Assembly: GCA_020698575.1 (NCBI GenBank) | Contig: CM036254.1 | Location: forward strand, 27,370,526-27,434,525 | Origin: Bostrychus sinensis | Taxonomy: Eukaryota > Chordata > Actinopteri > Gobiiformes > Eleotridae | Reading direction: 5' to 3' | DNA length: 64,000 bases | In this document: positions 24,700 to 34,755 of the stretch, one piece after another | Layout: each line of letters starts with the position of its first letter | Position numbering within the stretch: position 1 is the stretch's first letter | Translations under genes and position numbers: made by a program | The notes under the pieces: model-generated | The model's input: only the letters and a program-made list of their open reading frames with translations | Database searches by the model: none | Told to the model about the DNA's origin: nothing

Positions 24700-25035
24700 T
24701 GTATTTTTACCTTAAACTGTTTCAGAGATTGTGTGATGGTTAAATGAGGTGTTATGAGGTAAATAATGCGACTTACAGACTCTGGGCCGAAAAATGACTC
24801 TGGCAAGTATGAGCATCGTAGACCCAGTGTCAAGCAAATCTCACACGTCTCATGAGAAACCACCAAACACGGGCTAGCAATGGCTTTATTTCTCGATTTT
24901 CGTCTGGCTGTAATGGCTGTAACGTCATTGTTTTCACTGGGGACTCAGTTTTTCCAGTCTGCACGAATGCGGCGCGCTCTGAGTGGCTCCTACTGCGAGA
25001 CAAAAACACCTCTGCCAGCAAGATTTCATAATTGA
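24700..25035. repeat. dispersed repeat R, copy 2 (inverted)
   Basis: This is the reverse complement of 8510-8895 and 59825-60215. It starts with 'tttttaccttaaactgtttc', then 'tgtgtgatggttaaatgagg', and later 'gctagcaatggctttatttc'. Order and spacing follow the other copies in inverted orientation. No coding capacity. Confidence 0.6.
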
Positions 25036-26313
25036 AAAGTTGAAACCTACAATCTACAATCGAATTATTGCATTTTCGGCAAAACGTGTTGTCATCTAAT
25101 ACACTTTCTACATTGAATCAACATAGGCCACCCATAAAAACGAAGACAATTTTAGCATTCAGGTTGCGATTTGTTGAAACATTGTTAAACATTGTATGTA
25201 CTTGTATTCATTTTTATTATTTACTTACTTATTTGTACTTGCCCTTTTTGTTATTTAGTATTGCTTTTCTGTCTACGCTGATGTAGCCTATCCTGGCCTA
25301 CCTTCTTTTCAAAAGCAGGAGGGTTTGGTTCCTCAGCCACAAGGAGCCATTTCCAATCGACTTGCATGATACCGACCAATCCCAGCTGTTTATCTCCAAA
25401 AGTGGAAAATAATCTTCTATCAAAAATACCCAAGATGGCGCCTGCTTATACAGCCTGAAATAATTTCTCTCATCTGATTACCAGTGTTTAGTGTTTTCTT
25501 TCAGCACCTGTTGATTCTGCTGAACTCTGACATTGTTGTTCAGTCCTCTTTGTGATTTTTTTCTTTGTCTTGTTTCCATTTTAACACCAGTAAATTCCCA
25601 TTGACGTCCAACATAATAACCACATTCAAACAAACCTTTTTCCACAGGTTTTTGTACAACTGGCTTTTGTTGCTGTCCCTGTTCAGAAATAAGTACAGAG
25701 CTTCTCATAATACAGCGTATACTGGTGCTTTAAGGCAAAACCAGCAACCATTCTTCATAAGCATCATGTTTGTTTTGGATATGAGTTATGTCACACCCTT
25801 CATTTCTCTGATTGGTTACTCTGCTTGAGATTGTTCTGCCCATAAAAATGAAGCTTAAGTAAAGGGAGACCAGGTTAGTTTAGCTGGGTACATGTAGGCA
25901 GTAATGCAGAAGCTATGTCCCTAGCAATATTTCCTGGCGTTATTGATTTATTGTTGATAAGCCATGTAAACTAACACTCACCGTAGACGAAGATTTCCTG
26001 ACTAAGAATGTTGTTTTGTATAGTTTGTTTTCCTTGCTTCATAAAAAAAGGTTACACAAGCATTTTACAGGAGGTACTTAGAATTATTTCATAATTTCTT
26101 TCCAACGTGATAAGAAATTATTTGCTTTCCTATTTAAGAACTATTAAAACTTATGAAAGACATGCTTAAGTGTCTTACTGCTTAAAAAATATTTTAAATT
26201 TTATACTGTATTTTAATACATATCTTTTGCAACAAAATTATTGATTTATTAATTTTTTGTAGTAACTTTATTTAAAATTTGGGAAAGAATACGATTTAAT
26301 TTTTTTTTTTTTC
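25036..26313. other. non-coding, no feature recognised
   Basis: AT-rich DNA with chance frames on both strands (25478-25708 minus, 25565-25828 plus) that overlap and lack motifs. Ends in a T run at about 26300-26312 just before the SINE. Confidence 0.5.
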
Positions 26314-26324
26314 TGAACATACAA

Positions 26325-26714
26325 ATGGGGTGCACGGTGGCAGAGCGGTTAGCGTTCTCACCTCCCAGCAAGGAGGTCGTGGGTTCGAGCCGACCAACAC
26401 ACCATCACGCGAACTCTCTGGGTGGAGTCTGCATGTCCTCCCCATGTTACCGCGGGTTCTCTCTGGGTACTCCGGCTTCCTCCCACCGTCCAAAGACATG
26501 CATGTGTTGGTGAATTGGTGACTCTAAATTGACCCTAGAGAATGAATGTGAGAGTGAATGGTTGTCTGTCTGTGTTCGTCTCTGTGTCAGCCCTGCGACA
26601 AGCTGGCCCCTGTCCAGGGTGTACCCCGCCTATGGCCCAAAGTTACTGGGATAGGCTCCAGTCACCCGCGACCCCTAACGGGAATAAGCGGTAGAAAATG
26701 AATGAATGAATGAA
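26325..26714 (+). repeat. complete tRNA-derived SINE (family A) with target duplication
   Basis: A tRNA-like head has an A box TGGCAGAGCGG (26338-26348) and a B box GGTTCGAGCC (26382-26391), the internal RNA polymerase III promoter. The body includes 'ctgcatgtcctccccatgtt', 'agacatgcatgtgttggtga' and 'ggtgtaccccgcctatggcc', and the tail is a GAAT repeat (26697-26714). The 11-bp sequence TGAACATACAA occurs at 26314-26324 and 26715-26725, a clean target-site duplication. Other copies are at 1793, 18696, 19235, 28026 and 38102. It needs LINE proteins in trans to move. Confidence 0.88.
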
Positions 26715-26729
26715 TGAACATACAATATA

Positions 26730-27153
26730 CACTGTATTGCCATCAGTATTCGCTTACCCACCAAAATAACTGAATTCAGGTGTTCCAATCACTTCCATTG
26801 GCCACAGGTGACTAAAATCAAGCAGGCTGCAGCTTTGTGAAAACTGACTGCACCAGTGCACAAAGCAAGGTCCATGAGCCCTGACCTCAACCAAATAAAA
26901 CACCTTTGGGATGAATTAGAGCGAAGACTGAGAGCCAGGCCTTCTGTCCAACATCAGTGTCTGACCTTACAAATGTGGTTCTGGAAGAATGGTCAGAAAT
27001 TCCCATAAACACTCCTTAACCTTGGGGAAAGCCTTCCCAGAAGAGATGAAGGTGTTATAGATGCAAAGAGTGGGCCAACGTCATATGAAACCCTATGGAT
27101 TAAGTTCATATGTGGGTAAAGGCAGGTGAGCAAATACTTTTGGAAATATAGTG
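26730..27153 (+). mobile_element. Tc1/mariner deletion derivative, copy 1
   Basis: The left end after a TA reads CACTGTATTGCCATCAGTAT and the right end ACTTTTGGAAATATAGTG, the inverted ends of a common fish Tc1-like family (TTGCCAAAAGTATT class). The interior keeps transposase 3' pieces such as 'gactgcaccagtgcacaaag', 'cctgacctcaaccaaataaa' (the PDLNP region) and 'cacctttgggatgaattaga'. The 5' two thirds of the gene is gone. The same deletion occurs at 32667-32980. Confidence 0.82.
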
Positions 27154-27164
27154 TGCAATAAAAT

Positions 27165-27359
27165 AAGTAAATGTAAGAGGTTATTATAACATTATAGTTA
27201 TATTTTGTTCTCTTTTTTAATGTTAAAATTGTACTTACAATAAAATATGTGTACTAATAAATACAGATGTTTTTACATGAGCTCTTTTCGACGAGTATTT
27301 GGGGTACTCATGGTATGACCAAGCGGGTACATGTGGTCAAAAAAGGTTAGGAACCGCTG
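27165..27359 (-). mobile_element. hAT-like MITE fragment
   Basis: The right end GGTTAGGAACCGCTG (to 27359) is a CAGCGGTTCCTAACC hAT-type terminus in reverse. The adjacent 'actcatggtatgaccaagcg' matches 'ttttggtcataccatgcgta' in the element beginning at 50574, read in the opposite orientation, so both belong to one family. The other end is eroded. Confidence 0.5.
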
Positions 27360-28025
27360 ATCTATACATACATAAGTTTAAAATATTACATGCAAATCAA
27401 GTGAGTGAATAGGATCAAAGGTCAGCTGTGTTGTGTTTCACAGGAAAAGCCACTAGACCCTGACACTGCGCTCACAGATGTGGTGTAGGCCAAGTGCGGC
27501 TTTTAACCCTCAGATTGCTTGGATTAGCAGCAGCTCTTATGTAATGTAAGTTATGTGGGCAGAGATAGATTACTGACTGTATAGGGAAACACTGACGCCA
27601 CCAGGCCTTAAGACTTTATAATGAATGAAAATGCTTACGTTGTCTCTGAAAGTAGACTATAGACCCTTCCACGAGTGACGTATTCAAATAAGTTGCACAT
27701 GCAATTTGATTACAAAATTATCATTCTTTTCCATTCATTTTTATGAGGGAGCAAATGAAAAAAACATTAACTTAGGTGTTTTAGATTAAATTTGAGCATA
27801 CATTGACAAAGTATTGCAGTTCGACACATTTCTGTGAATTCTCGTTCTGCTCATGATAAATATAAAAGCTAATTGCAGCATTAAATATGGCGGCTAAATG
27901 TTTACACACTTAATAACCAGGTTCTAAAAGGGTAGCGGTGACGATGTGTTATGAATATCAATAGCCATTAATATCTTCACTCTACAAACTACATGTAGGA
28001 CTGCTCATTTGGTTCAATTTGTCTG
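27360..28025. other. non-coding, no feature recognised
   Basis: Low-complexity AT-rich segments and no plausible frame or repeat boundary. Confidence 0.5.
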
Positions 28026-28195
28026 CTCTGCGGGGTGCACAGTAGCAGAGTGGTTAGCGCTCTTACCTCTCAGCAAGCAGGTGCATACTCTTGCTTTCTC
28101 CCACTGGTCAAAGACATGCATGTACCGTAATGGTTTTCTGTCAGTTTGTGTCATTAAGTGTCAGCAACTAACTGGCCATTGTCAGGAGTAAGCAA
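28026..28195 (+). repeat. SINE family A, internally deleted
   Basis: The head 'ggtgcacagtagcagagtgg', 'ttagcgctcttacctctcag' and 'caagcagg' jumps straight to 'ctcccactggtcaaagacat' and 'gcatgtacc', so the B box and about 80 bases of body are missing. The end 'gtgtcagcaactaactggcc' is the known 3' body. Diverged. Confidence 0.65.
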
Positions 28196-28374
28196 CCTTA
28201 GGCTCATTTGGCTGAGAAGAAAAAGAAATAACGAGGAAGGAAGCTTACTAACATTACAGTTCAACTTTATGAGACACTCAGAGGTGGCATCAAGGCTCAT
28301 AGACTGAATGAGCTGATCAGGAAGGAAAAGTCTGTTGTTGAATTAAAACTGGACATTCTATAGATCTTTGGGGA

Positions 28375-28510
28375 AGGCAGTGGATCACTAAGTAGAGCAG
28401 TTTGCCTTCTAACTGAAAGGTTTTTTTTAGATTTAAATATTACTCTTGTATTCTTGGGCAAGACACTTCACTCACCTTGTCTCCAGTGTCTGTGGCACTT
28501 AAGTATGAAT
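28375..28510 (+). repeat. SINE family B fragment
   Basis: Head-like 'ggcagtggatcactaagtag' and 'agcagtttgccttctaactg', then 'ttgggcaagacacttcactc' and 'accttgtctccagtgtctgt', match the family B body seen inverted at 710-1042. The B box region is disrupted by a T run, and the tail is missing. Confidence 0.55.
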
Positions 28511-28694
28511 CAGTGCTTAATTTGAAAATTAAACGATGTTAGAATGAAAATTGTGCTTTGACGCTGGAGTCCATAAAGCAAACACTGATACTGGAACGTA
28601 CACACAACACAATGCATAGGCGCACACACACGCCAAAATACAGAGCAACTGCTCATTTATACTCAATTTTAACATTTGTTATTAACATTATTAT

Positions 28695-29428
28695 ACACTG
28701 CTCAAAAAATAAATAAATAAATAAAATAAAGGGAACACTTAAACAACACAATGTAACTCCAAGTCAATCACACTTCTGTGAAATCAAACTGTCCACTTAG
28801 GAAGCAACACTGAGTGACATCAGTTTCACTGCTGTTGTGTAAATGGAATAGACAACAGGTGGAAATTATAGGCAATTAACAAGACACCCCCAATAAAGGA
28901 GTGGTTCTGCAGGAGGTGACCACAGACCACTTCTCAGTTCCTATGCTTTCTGGCTGATGTTTTGGTCACTTTTGAATGCTGATGGTGCTTTCACTCTAGT
29001 GGCAGCATGAGACAGAGTCTACAACCCACACAAGTGGCTCAGGTAGTGCAGCTCATCCAGGATGGCACATCAATGCGAGCTGTGGCAAGAAGGTTTGCTG
29101 TGTCTGTCAGCGTAGTGTCCAGAGCATGGAGGCGCTACCAGGAGACAGGCCAGTACATCAGGAGACGTGGAGGAGGCCGTAGGAGGGCAACAACCCAGCA
29201 GCAGGACCATTAGGAGGGTTCCTCCTAATGCAAGACAGTGCTAGACCTCATGTGGCTGGAGTGTGTCAGCAGTTCCTGCAGATGAAGGCATTGATGCTAT
29301 GGAATGGCCCGCTCGTTCCCCAGACCTCAATCCAACTGAGCACATCTGGGACATCACGTCTCGCTCCATCCACCAATGCCACGCTGCACCACAGACTGTC
29401 CAGGAGTTGGCGGATGCTTTAGTCCAGG
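28695..29428 (+). mobile_element. Tc1-like transposon, recent but deleted and truncated
   Basis: The left end 'cactgctcaaaaaataaat' (with an AAAT expansion), then 'gggaacacttaaacaacaca', belongs to a widespread fish Tc1-like family. About 290 bases of 5' untranslated sequence and the transposase N-terminus are very well preserved. A large internal deletion near 29212 joins the N-terminal part to the C-terminal part, and the 3' end is cut at about 29428 by unrelated sequence. The right inverted repeat is absent. Confidence 0.85.
29007..29428 (+). pseudogene. Tc1-like transposase, internally deleted
   Basis: The ATG at 29007 opens a paired-like helix-turn-helix domain (QVVQLIQDGTSMRAVARRF, then VSRAWRRYQETG), followed by a basic GRRR linker. 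The frame meets the deletion at about 29212. The downstream part, from 'QDSARPHVAG' (second catalytic Asp region) to the PDLNPTEHIW region, lies in a shifted frame. The first catalytic Asp region is lost. Intact relatives are about 340 residues and cut and paste at TA sites. This copy is inactive. Confidence 0.82.
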
Positions 29429-29765
29429 GCTCTCATCTATAAAGCTTGCGTATGCCCAAAACGAGGCTGAAATTGGCGTACGCAGGTCTCTGCGCCAAAG
29501 GTGGAACTTATAAAAAAACAACTAGACGTGAAACCTTGCGTATCCTTACGCCAGTTCTCACTCCTGTGTGTGCACATTTTGGAACTAACAGCAGAGATGA
29601 TCTCTGATGAATTCATGACTGGATTTATGAAATAATGATCGGACGTAAAGTCATAAGCCTATGGCATTTGATTGACACGCAGATCGACTAGTCTGAGATT
29701 CTTTCTAACACACGGACCATCACGAGTAAACCGCACGAGCTACGAGCTACGAGCTACGAGCTAAA
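29429..29765. mobile_element. unidentified element end with 'cttgcgtatgcc' phrases
   Basis: Unrelated sequence begins right after the Tc1 truncation. It has recurring 'ttgcgtatgccc', 'ggcgtacgcaggtctctgcg' and 'cttgcgtatccttacgcc' phrases that resemble the terminal region of a fish DNA transposon whose consensus mentions GCTTGCGTACGCC. A 7-bp tandem (CGAGCTA four times) lies at 29738-29765. I cannot assign the superfamily or the far end. Confidence 0.4.
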
Positions 29766-30112
29766 CGGAATACAAGCAACTTAATAACAATCAGAGTTTT
29801 GGCCGCTTTCACTTCAGTTCAATTGTGGAGGCTGCAGTCGGCTCGCGCTTACCGGCCCCTCCGAACAGCACCGCGGAGCTGACGCACATGCACTCAGAGG
29901 AGGAGAGCCATCAGTGCCTGATGTATTCTACCAGTTTGCTCCGTTTCTGTCTCTCACAAAGTAGTTTGTTGTGAGCCGTGAGGAAACCTGACTTTGTCAA
30001 AGTGTCACAAGCTCCTCCCCTGAACGTTACCGTGGAGCTCCTGTCAATCACCAATGTTACTAAAATAATACTGAGCTTTGGTGATGAACTGCATTGATAC
30101 TGCAATTGACCC
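29766..30112. other. GC-richer spacer, unassigned
   Basis: A locally GC- and CpG-richer stretch (29820-29900) between the unidentified element and a SINE. It may be the rest of that element. No open frame with a motif. Confidence 0.4.
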
Positions 30113-30332
30113 AATAATAATAATGCACTTTTCCAGACAGTCTACAATTTGGTGCATTATTCATTCACTCCTCAGTCACACTCAGTAGCGGAAGCGTGGC
30201 TGCCATCATGCACCTACGGCCCCTCTGATCATGGAGCAGTATGCAAGCAATGCCAGCAGCTGGGCTTGAACCACTGACCTGTGGGTCAGTGGGCAAGCGG
30301 CTCTACCAACTGAGCTACTGCCACTGCCACAT
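30113..30332 (-). repeat. tRNA-derived SINE (family B)
   Basis: On the minus strand the head carries an A box TAGCTCAGTTGG (30306-30317 reversed) and a B box GGTTCAAGCC (30263-30272 reversed). The body includes 'ggtgcatgatggcagccacg', and the tail 'aaaagtgcattattattatt' ends near 30113. Boxes are intact, so this is a fairly young copy or a close derivative of the source. It is not a functional tRNA: the anticodon arm and acceptor stem do not fold as in a tRNA. Confidence 0.78.
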
Positions 30333-32074
30333 AAATATAGTAGGCCTATTATAATCCATAATAATCAGCAGTATTAGGAAATATATCAGTGACAAAACTT
30401 TATATGCTACATTTATCAGATTCAGTTATTCCTGAGTTGATAATGAACATTTATAATTTTTAGTTTAATAAAATATGACTTTATTAAAGAGGTTATTTCA
30501 GTTTTTTTTCATGTTTAACCGCTGCAATAATAATAACTCTTATAAATGCCCACCACACTAAAGGTAGATCTCCTGGCCTTGATGACTTTAAAAGTAGATC
30601 GCAAGCCAAAAAAGGTTGGGGACCACTGGTTTAGTAGCTGTGGAGGGTGAGGAGCTTTTATTGTGAAGGGGTTCAAGTGGAAATGAATCACTGTTTACAC
30701 ATTTGAACTTCAACACAGGTTTAGGAGCTCAAAAGAGTCAAATGTAGTCAACACTTTGTTCTGAGTTGTGCCCAAGTTACTGAATCCAAGCAAACAGTTA
30801 CCAGATCACACTCTGTCAAAATAAGAGAGTTTCTGGATCTTGTTCGGGGCAGAATCTGGCTCAAATTAAAATTAAAATTATGAATGTGTTAGTGTGATTA
30901 TGTGTTTTGGTAGTGGTTAGAGAGGCCATAGGCACCAAATGACAGTCACATTATTATCTAAAATCATCAAGTGTTCAGACTTATTATTACTGTACATTAT
31001 GGTCTGATTTATTTTAGATAATAGGATTTTTTTTTTTTTTTTTTTTTTTAGCTGGAGCTGCTATGAGTACCAATTAAGGCATTTTCTTTTCTTACTAACA
31101 ACTGTTCCATGTTGCACCGGTGAGATTAGCTCCCCTGTCCACTCCATAAGAAAGAGAGGGGTATTCTGTTGTAACAATCACAACTGATTTCTGAAAATCA
31201 AATATCCAGCTATTTATCAGGAGGACTCCCTTTGTGTGTGATATCAGCTGTCTGCGGAGAGATTGATCATGTGCAACTGAAGCCGATCCCATTGGACCAA
31301 ACACACAGACAGGAGCGGCTATGGGAGACTGATACCAGCGCCGGACACAATGCAACTCCTCGGACCAATCAATGAAGACGGCACGATAAAGACAGAAGGC
31401 ACAGAGAAGAGTGGGGCTCACTGACAGAAAAAAGAAAAGAAATATCCAATGCGATTTCTGCTATTCTCACTAATTATAGGATGGCTTTAACAGCAGATTG
31501 AGAGCAGTATTTCAGGACTGAGTACTTGTCATTCCACTCCCAGCAGGAGCCTAACTATCTATCTAGCAGAGCAATTGAACTCATTTGCCTTGAGAGCATA
31601 AATCCAGTGTTTCTGATGTGATACAGAGGCTAATAGAGGATTCAAATACTTCTGCAGATGCAACACATTCAAAAGAAACAATAGAATAACATGAGATAAA
31701 CGGCAGAGCCTTTTCAACAGCTGTGAACAAACAAGCAGGCAAAAAGACTGTCCCAGAACATCCCCTGTACTTAGAAAAACAAAAGTGCTAAATGGGCAAA
31801 AGGGCAACAACAGGTGTAACAGCTGTAGTGGACAGGGATTAGGACCACATAGTCTTTGGACTGAAAGAGGTCATCTTTGTCTGAACCAAGCAGAACCAGT
31901 GTTTGGTTTACAGTGTTTGTGGGGTGAAAGCATATTTGATGATTATTTGGAATTTTAGAACAAATACATAAAGTAACAGGGCACCCCTTGGCAGCTCAAC
32001 TGGTAGATCACATGCTACATACTTGAGCAAACTGGGTACCAAGCTGACTTATGCCAATAATCTTAATTCGTCCC
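30333..32074. other. non-coding, hAT end fragment and poly-T
   Basis: GGTTGGGGACCACTG at 30615-30629 is a lone hAT-type terminus. A T run spans about 31027-31050. The 108-codon minus-strand frame at 31095-31421 and the 83-codon frame at 31559-31810 show no domain. Confidence 0.45.
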
Positions 32075-32200
32075 AAATTCAAGACTGCCCCCTTAAATTT
32101 TTGAAAATCTCTCATGGATCCTCAACAATAAAACGTCACCATATTAAAAAAACTGTCATTTTTTTCTCCATAAAAACGTCTCTCTTTATCCAATCTCAGA
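32075..32200. repeat. hAT-like repeat fragment, relative of 5095-5393
   Basis: 'gactgcccccttaaattttt' and 'tcctcaacaataaaacgtca' match 5110-5170 in order and spacing. Termini are lost. Confidence 0.5.
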
Positions 32201-32656
32201 TCAAAATCTGCTACTACTGCTGCTAAGATTATCAACCAACTATCACACTCATGACCATTAGGCCAGTGTATCGTCCCTTTCCTTACTGAAAAAAAAGAAA
32301 AAAAGTTTTTTGGAAAATTTACCCAGAATCCTCAGAAATGTCCTCATGACAACAGGAGACACACCCCTGATGTTGTGACAACGGAAGACAAAATGTTAGG
32401 GAAAGTGCTGTTTGCAACAAAAAGTTATCAGAACAGCACAGAACAGAACTCCCACAGTGAATTTTAAAAAGTTGTGGACATTGATGGTCACTAGACGATC
32501 AATATTGACCAGAATGCTCTGTGAGTTTGGGAGAACAGCAGCACAGCGGGAGGACTTTAAACTATACACATTTGAATGAAACCAGTTTGAAAGACGCTGT
32601 TTTTACTTTCATGGGTAAATCACTTTTAATCACTTTCTTGTTTTTTTATTCTAAAC
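32201..32656. other. non-coding, no feature recognised
   Basis: No recognisable repeat or frame apart from short A/T runs. Confidence 0.45.
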
Positions 32657-32666
32657 ATACAACATA

Positions 32667-32980
32667 CACTATATTGCCAAAAGTATTTGCTTACCTACGA
32701 AAATAACTGAATTCAGGTGTTCCAATCACTTCCATGGTCACAGGTGAATAAAATCAAGCACCTAAGCTGCAGCTTTGTGAAAAACTTTGTGAAAACGTTT
32801 GGGGATGGCCACTTCCTGTTCCAACATGACTGCACCAGAGCACAAAGCAAGGTCCATTAAAACACGGATGAGTGAGTTTGGTGTGGAAGAACTTGACTGG
32901 CCTGACCTGAACCCAACAAAACACCTTTAGGATGAATAAGAGCAAAGACTGCGAGCCAGGCCTTCTCATAGAACATCAGA
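32667..32980 (+). mobile_element. Tc1/mariner deletion derivative, copy 2
   Basis: The left end CACTATATTGCCAAAAGTAT follows a TA. The interior carries 'ggtgttccaatcacttccat', then jumps to 'gtttggggatggccacttcc', 'tgttccaacatgactgcacc' and 'gagtgagtttggtgtggaag', which is 3' transposase sequence. The deletion lies in the same place as in 26730-27153. The right half after 'gagccaggccttctcataga' is lost, so there is no right inverted repeat. The 22 bases left of the element also resemble those left of copy 1. Confidence 0.78.
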
Positions 32981-34114
32981 TTTTTTTGTCTGACAGTTTT
33001 TGAGGAATTCTGATAAGAGTAAATGTGACAACTAACCCTTGTCTCCCCTGTATGGTTAAAAAGCCAACATTTTTCTCTCACTAAAATGGCTTCATGGTAA
33101 AAGCCCCACTTGTGTTTTGCATTTTTAGTGGGATATGCAGGATTTGGACTTTCCATATCATGTGTTTACTTTCTTGGAAACTAGACAGCATATTTTTAGC
33201 ATTTACACCTTTGATGGGATGTGGGCAGACATAATGGGGAGTAACTTGAAGATGGCCACTTTTGTCTGACTGGCTTGGTGTTGATTGTGAGACCATTGCT
33301 CTCCCCCTCAGTGCCCGTGCCGTCCGCAGTATTTCACCTCTGACAGCGTGGGTCTATGGAGGCTCCATTCAAGCTGCAGTACTGTGGAAAATGATGGGTT
33401 AATGGGTCCAGTCTAAATTCTGAGAAAGCTTGCACTAATTATAGTAAATGGATGCCTAGTAACAAGGTGCACATGCAATAAATGTGTTTACCTAAAGAGT
33501 GAAATGTCAAAGTGAAAGGGCTCCATCAAGAAAATGGTGATGGCAAATTGATCTTTTAATACAGGTGGCATATGTTTTAGTGATGACTTGACAGACTGAT
33601 TAGAGGCCATTAGAAGGTGCATATATATGTCAGGAGTCTGGAGATGTGTCTGTGGAAAATCAATGTGACATCTCTGCTTTCACAAAACAGTTACAGTACA
33701 GAAAACCCAGAAAAGAAAGTTGAAGCTACAATTAGTTCTGCATTTTCTCAAATAACTCAACTTTTCCTCATAAAATACATATTCCAGTTGCTCAGGAGCC
33801 ACGTGTCAGACCCATGTATCCCCGCGTTCTCTATAAAGATAATTTCAGAGTACATCAGGACATTTATATATCTGTTAGTTTCATCTTGCTAACAGTTGTG
33901 CTAACTAGCCCTTATACCCCACTTTGTTCACCCTTTACAACTCAGTAAAAGTACTCTTCTCATGTGGATCAGGGCCCACACTGTCTGTAGAAGGCTTTAG
34001 TCAGAGCAAGGGTTATCAGTATATCATTAAAAGTATTCTTGCATATCTCTTGTTGTTTTGCGGCACTAATCACTGTCGCTTTTTCCTGTCCTGCTTTAGT
34101 TAAAGTCATCTCTC
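32981..34114. other. non-coding, no feature recognised
   Basis: AT-rich to mixed sequence. A phrase at 33868-33910 ('ctgttagtttcatcttgcta') recurs at 48749-48790, marking an old shared repeat that I cannot bound. Confidence 0.45.
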
Positions 34115-34755
34115 CTTCACTACTTTCACACTCAGCTCTCCTCTCTGATAAAAACTGTAGGGACTGGCGAGGTAAGTTTAAGTCTGGAGCCAATTTCTGT
34201 AAACCTGCAGCGTCCTAGTGCGTCTGTTCATCCTCCGCTGAATCCTGAGGAGGCCTGCTGGAACTCCACGAAAGCTGCGGGACCTCTGCAGACCTGGGCT
34301 CACAGCGCAGCAGCCTCTAAGTCTAAGTCTGGGGCATTAGTTCCTGTAAACTCACGTCTGCCACTACTTTCACTTTCAGCTCTCCTGTTATAAACTGTAG
34401 AGACTGGGGTGAGTTTAAGCCCGGGATTGCTTTCTGTAAACCTGTGGTGTCTGTGTCCGGCCGCTCAACCTCCTTTGAATCCTGCTGAGCCCAGTCGAAG
34501 CTCTGGTAAAAAGAGTGGGCCCTCGCCGGAGCTGTGGCAGGGCTGAGGGGCACTGAGTGCAGCCATGGCTCACGGCGGAGCGGCCTCTAGTCCGGAGCTC
34601 TAACCCCGGCATTCTTGCGCTTCTGAGTCCCGCTGTTCACCCTCCGCTCAATCCTGAGAGGCCCGGCTGAAGCTCCGGTGAAATCAGCAGGCACTCGGCG
34701 GAGCTAAGGCCAAGCTGAGGGGCGCGGAGGGCGGCTTGGTTTCACTGCGCAACAG
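34115..34755. repeat. degenerate GC-rich tandem array of three units
   Basis: Three imperfect units carry the same ordered phrases: 'ttcacactcagctctcctct', 'taaaaactgtagggactggc', 'ttctgtaaacctgcagcg', 'cctccgctgaatcctgagga', 'gaagctc' and a GC-rich end. The AATCCTG landmarks fall at about 34241, 34478 and 34650, so the period is about 235 bases, with the last unit shortened. It is far more GC-rich than its surroundings. Open frames inside arise from composition. Confidence 0.65.

Noticed and set aside
26338..26391. tRNA gene suggested by A and B boxes
   Set aside because: The boxes belong to a SINE with a SINE body, GAAT tail and target duplication, and the cloverleaf pairing is not preserved. 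The same applies to 22051-22120, 30263-30317 and 51049-51060.
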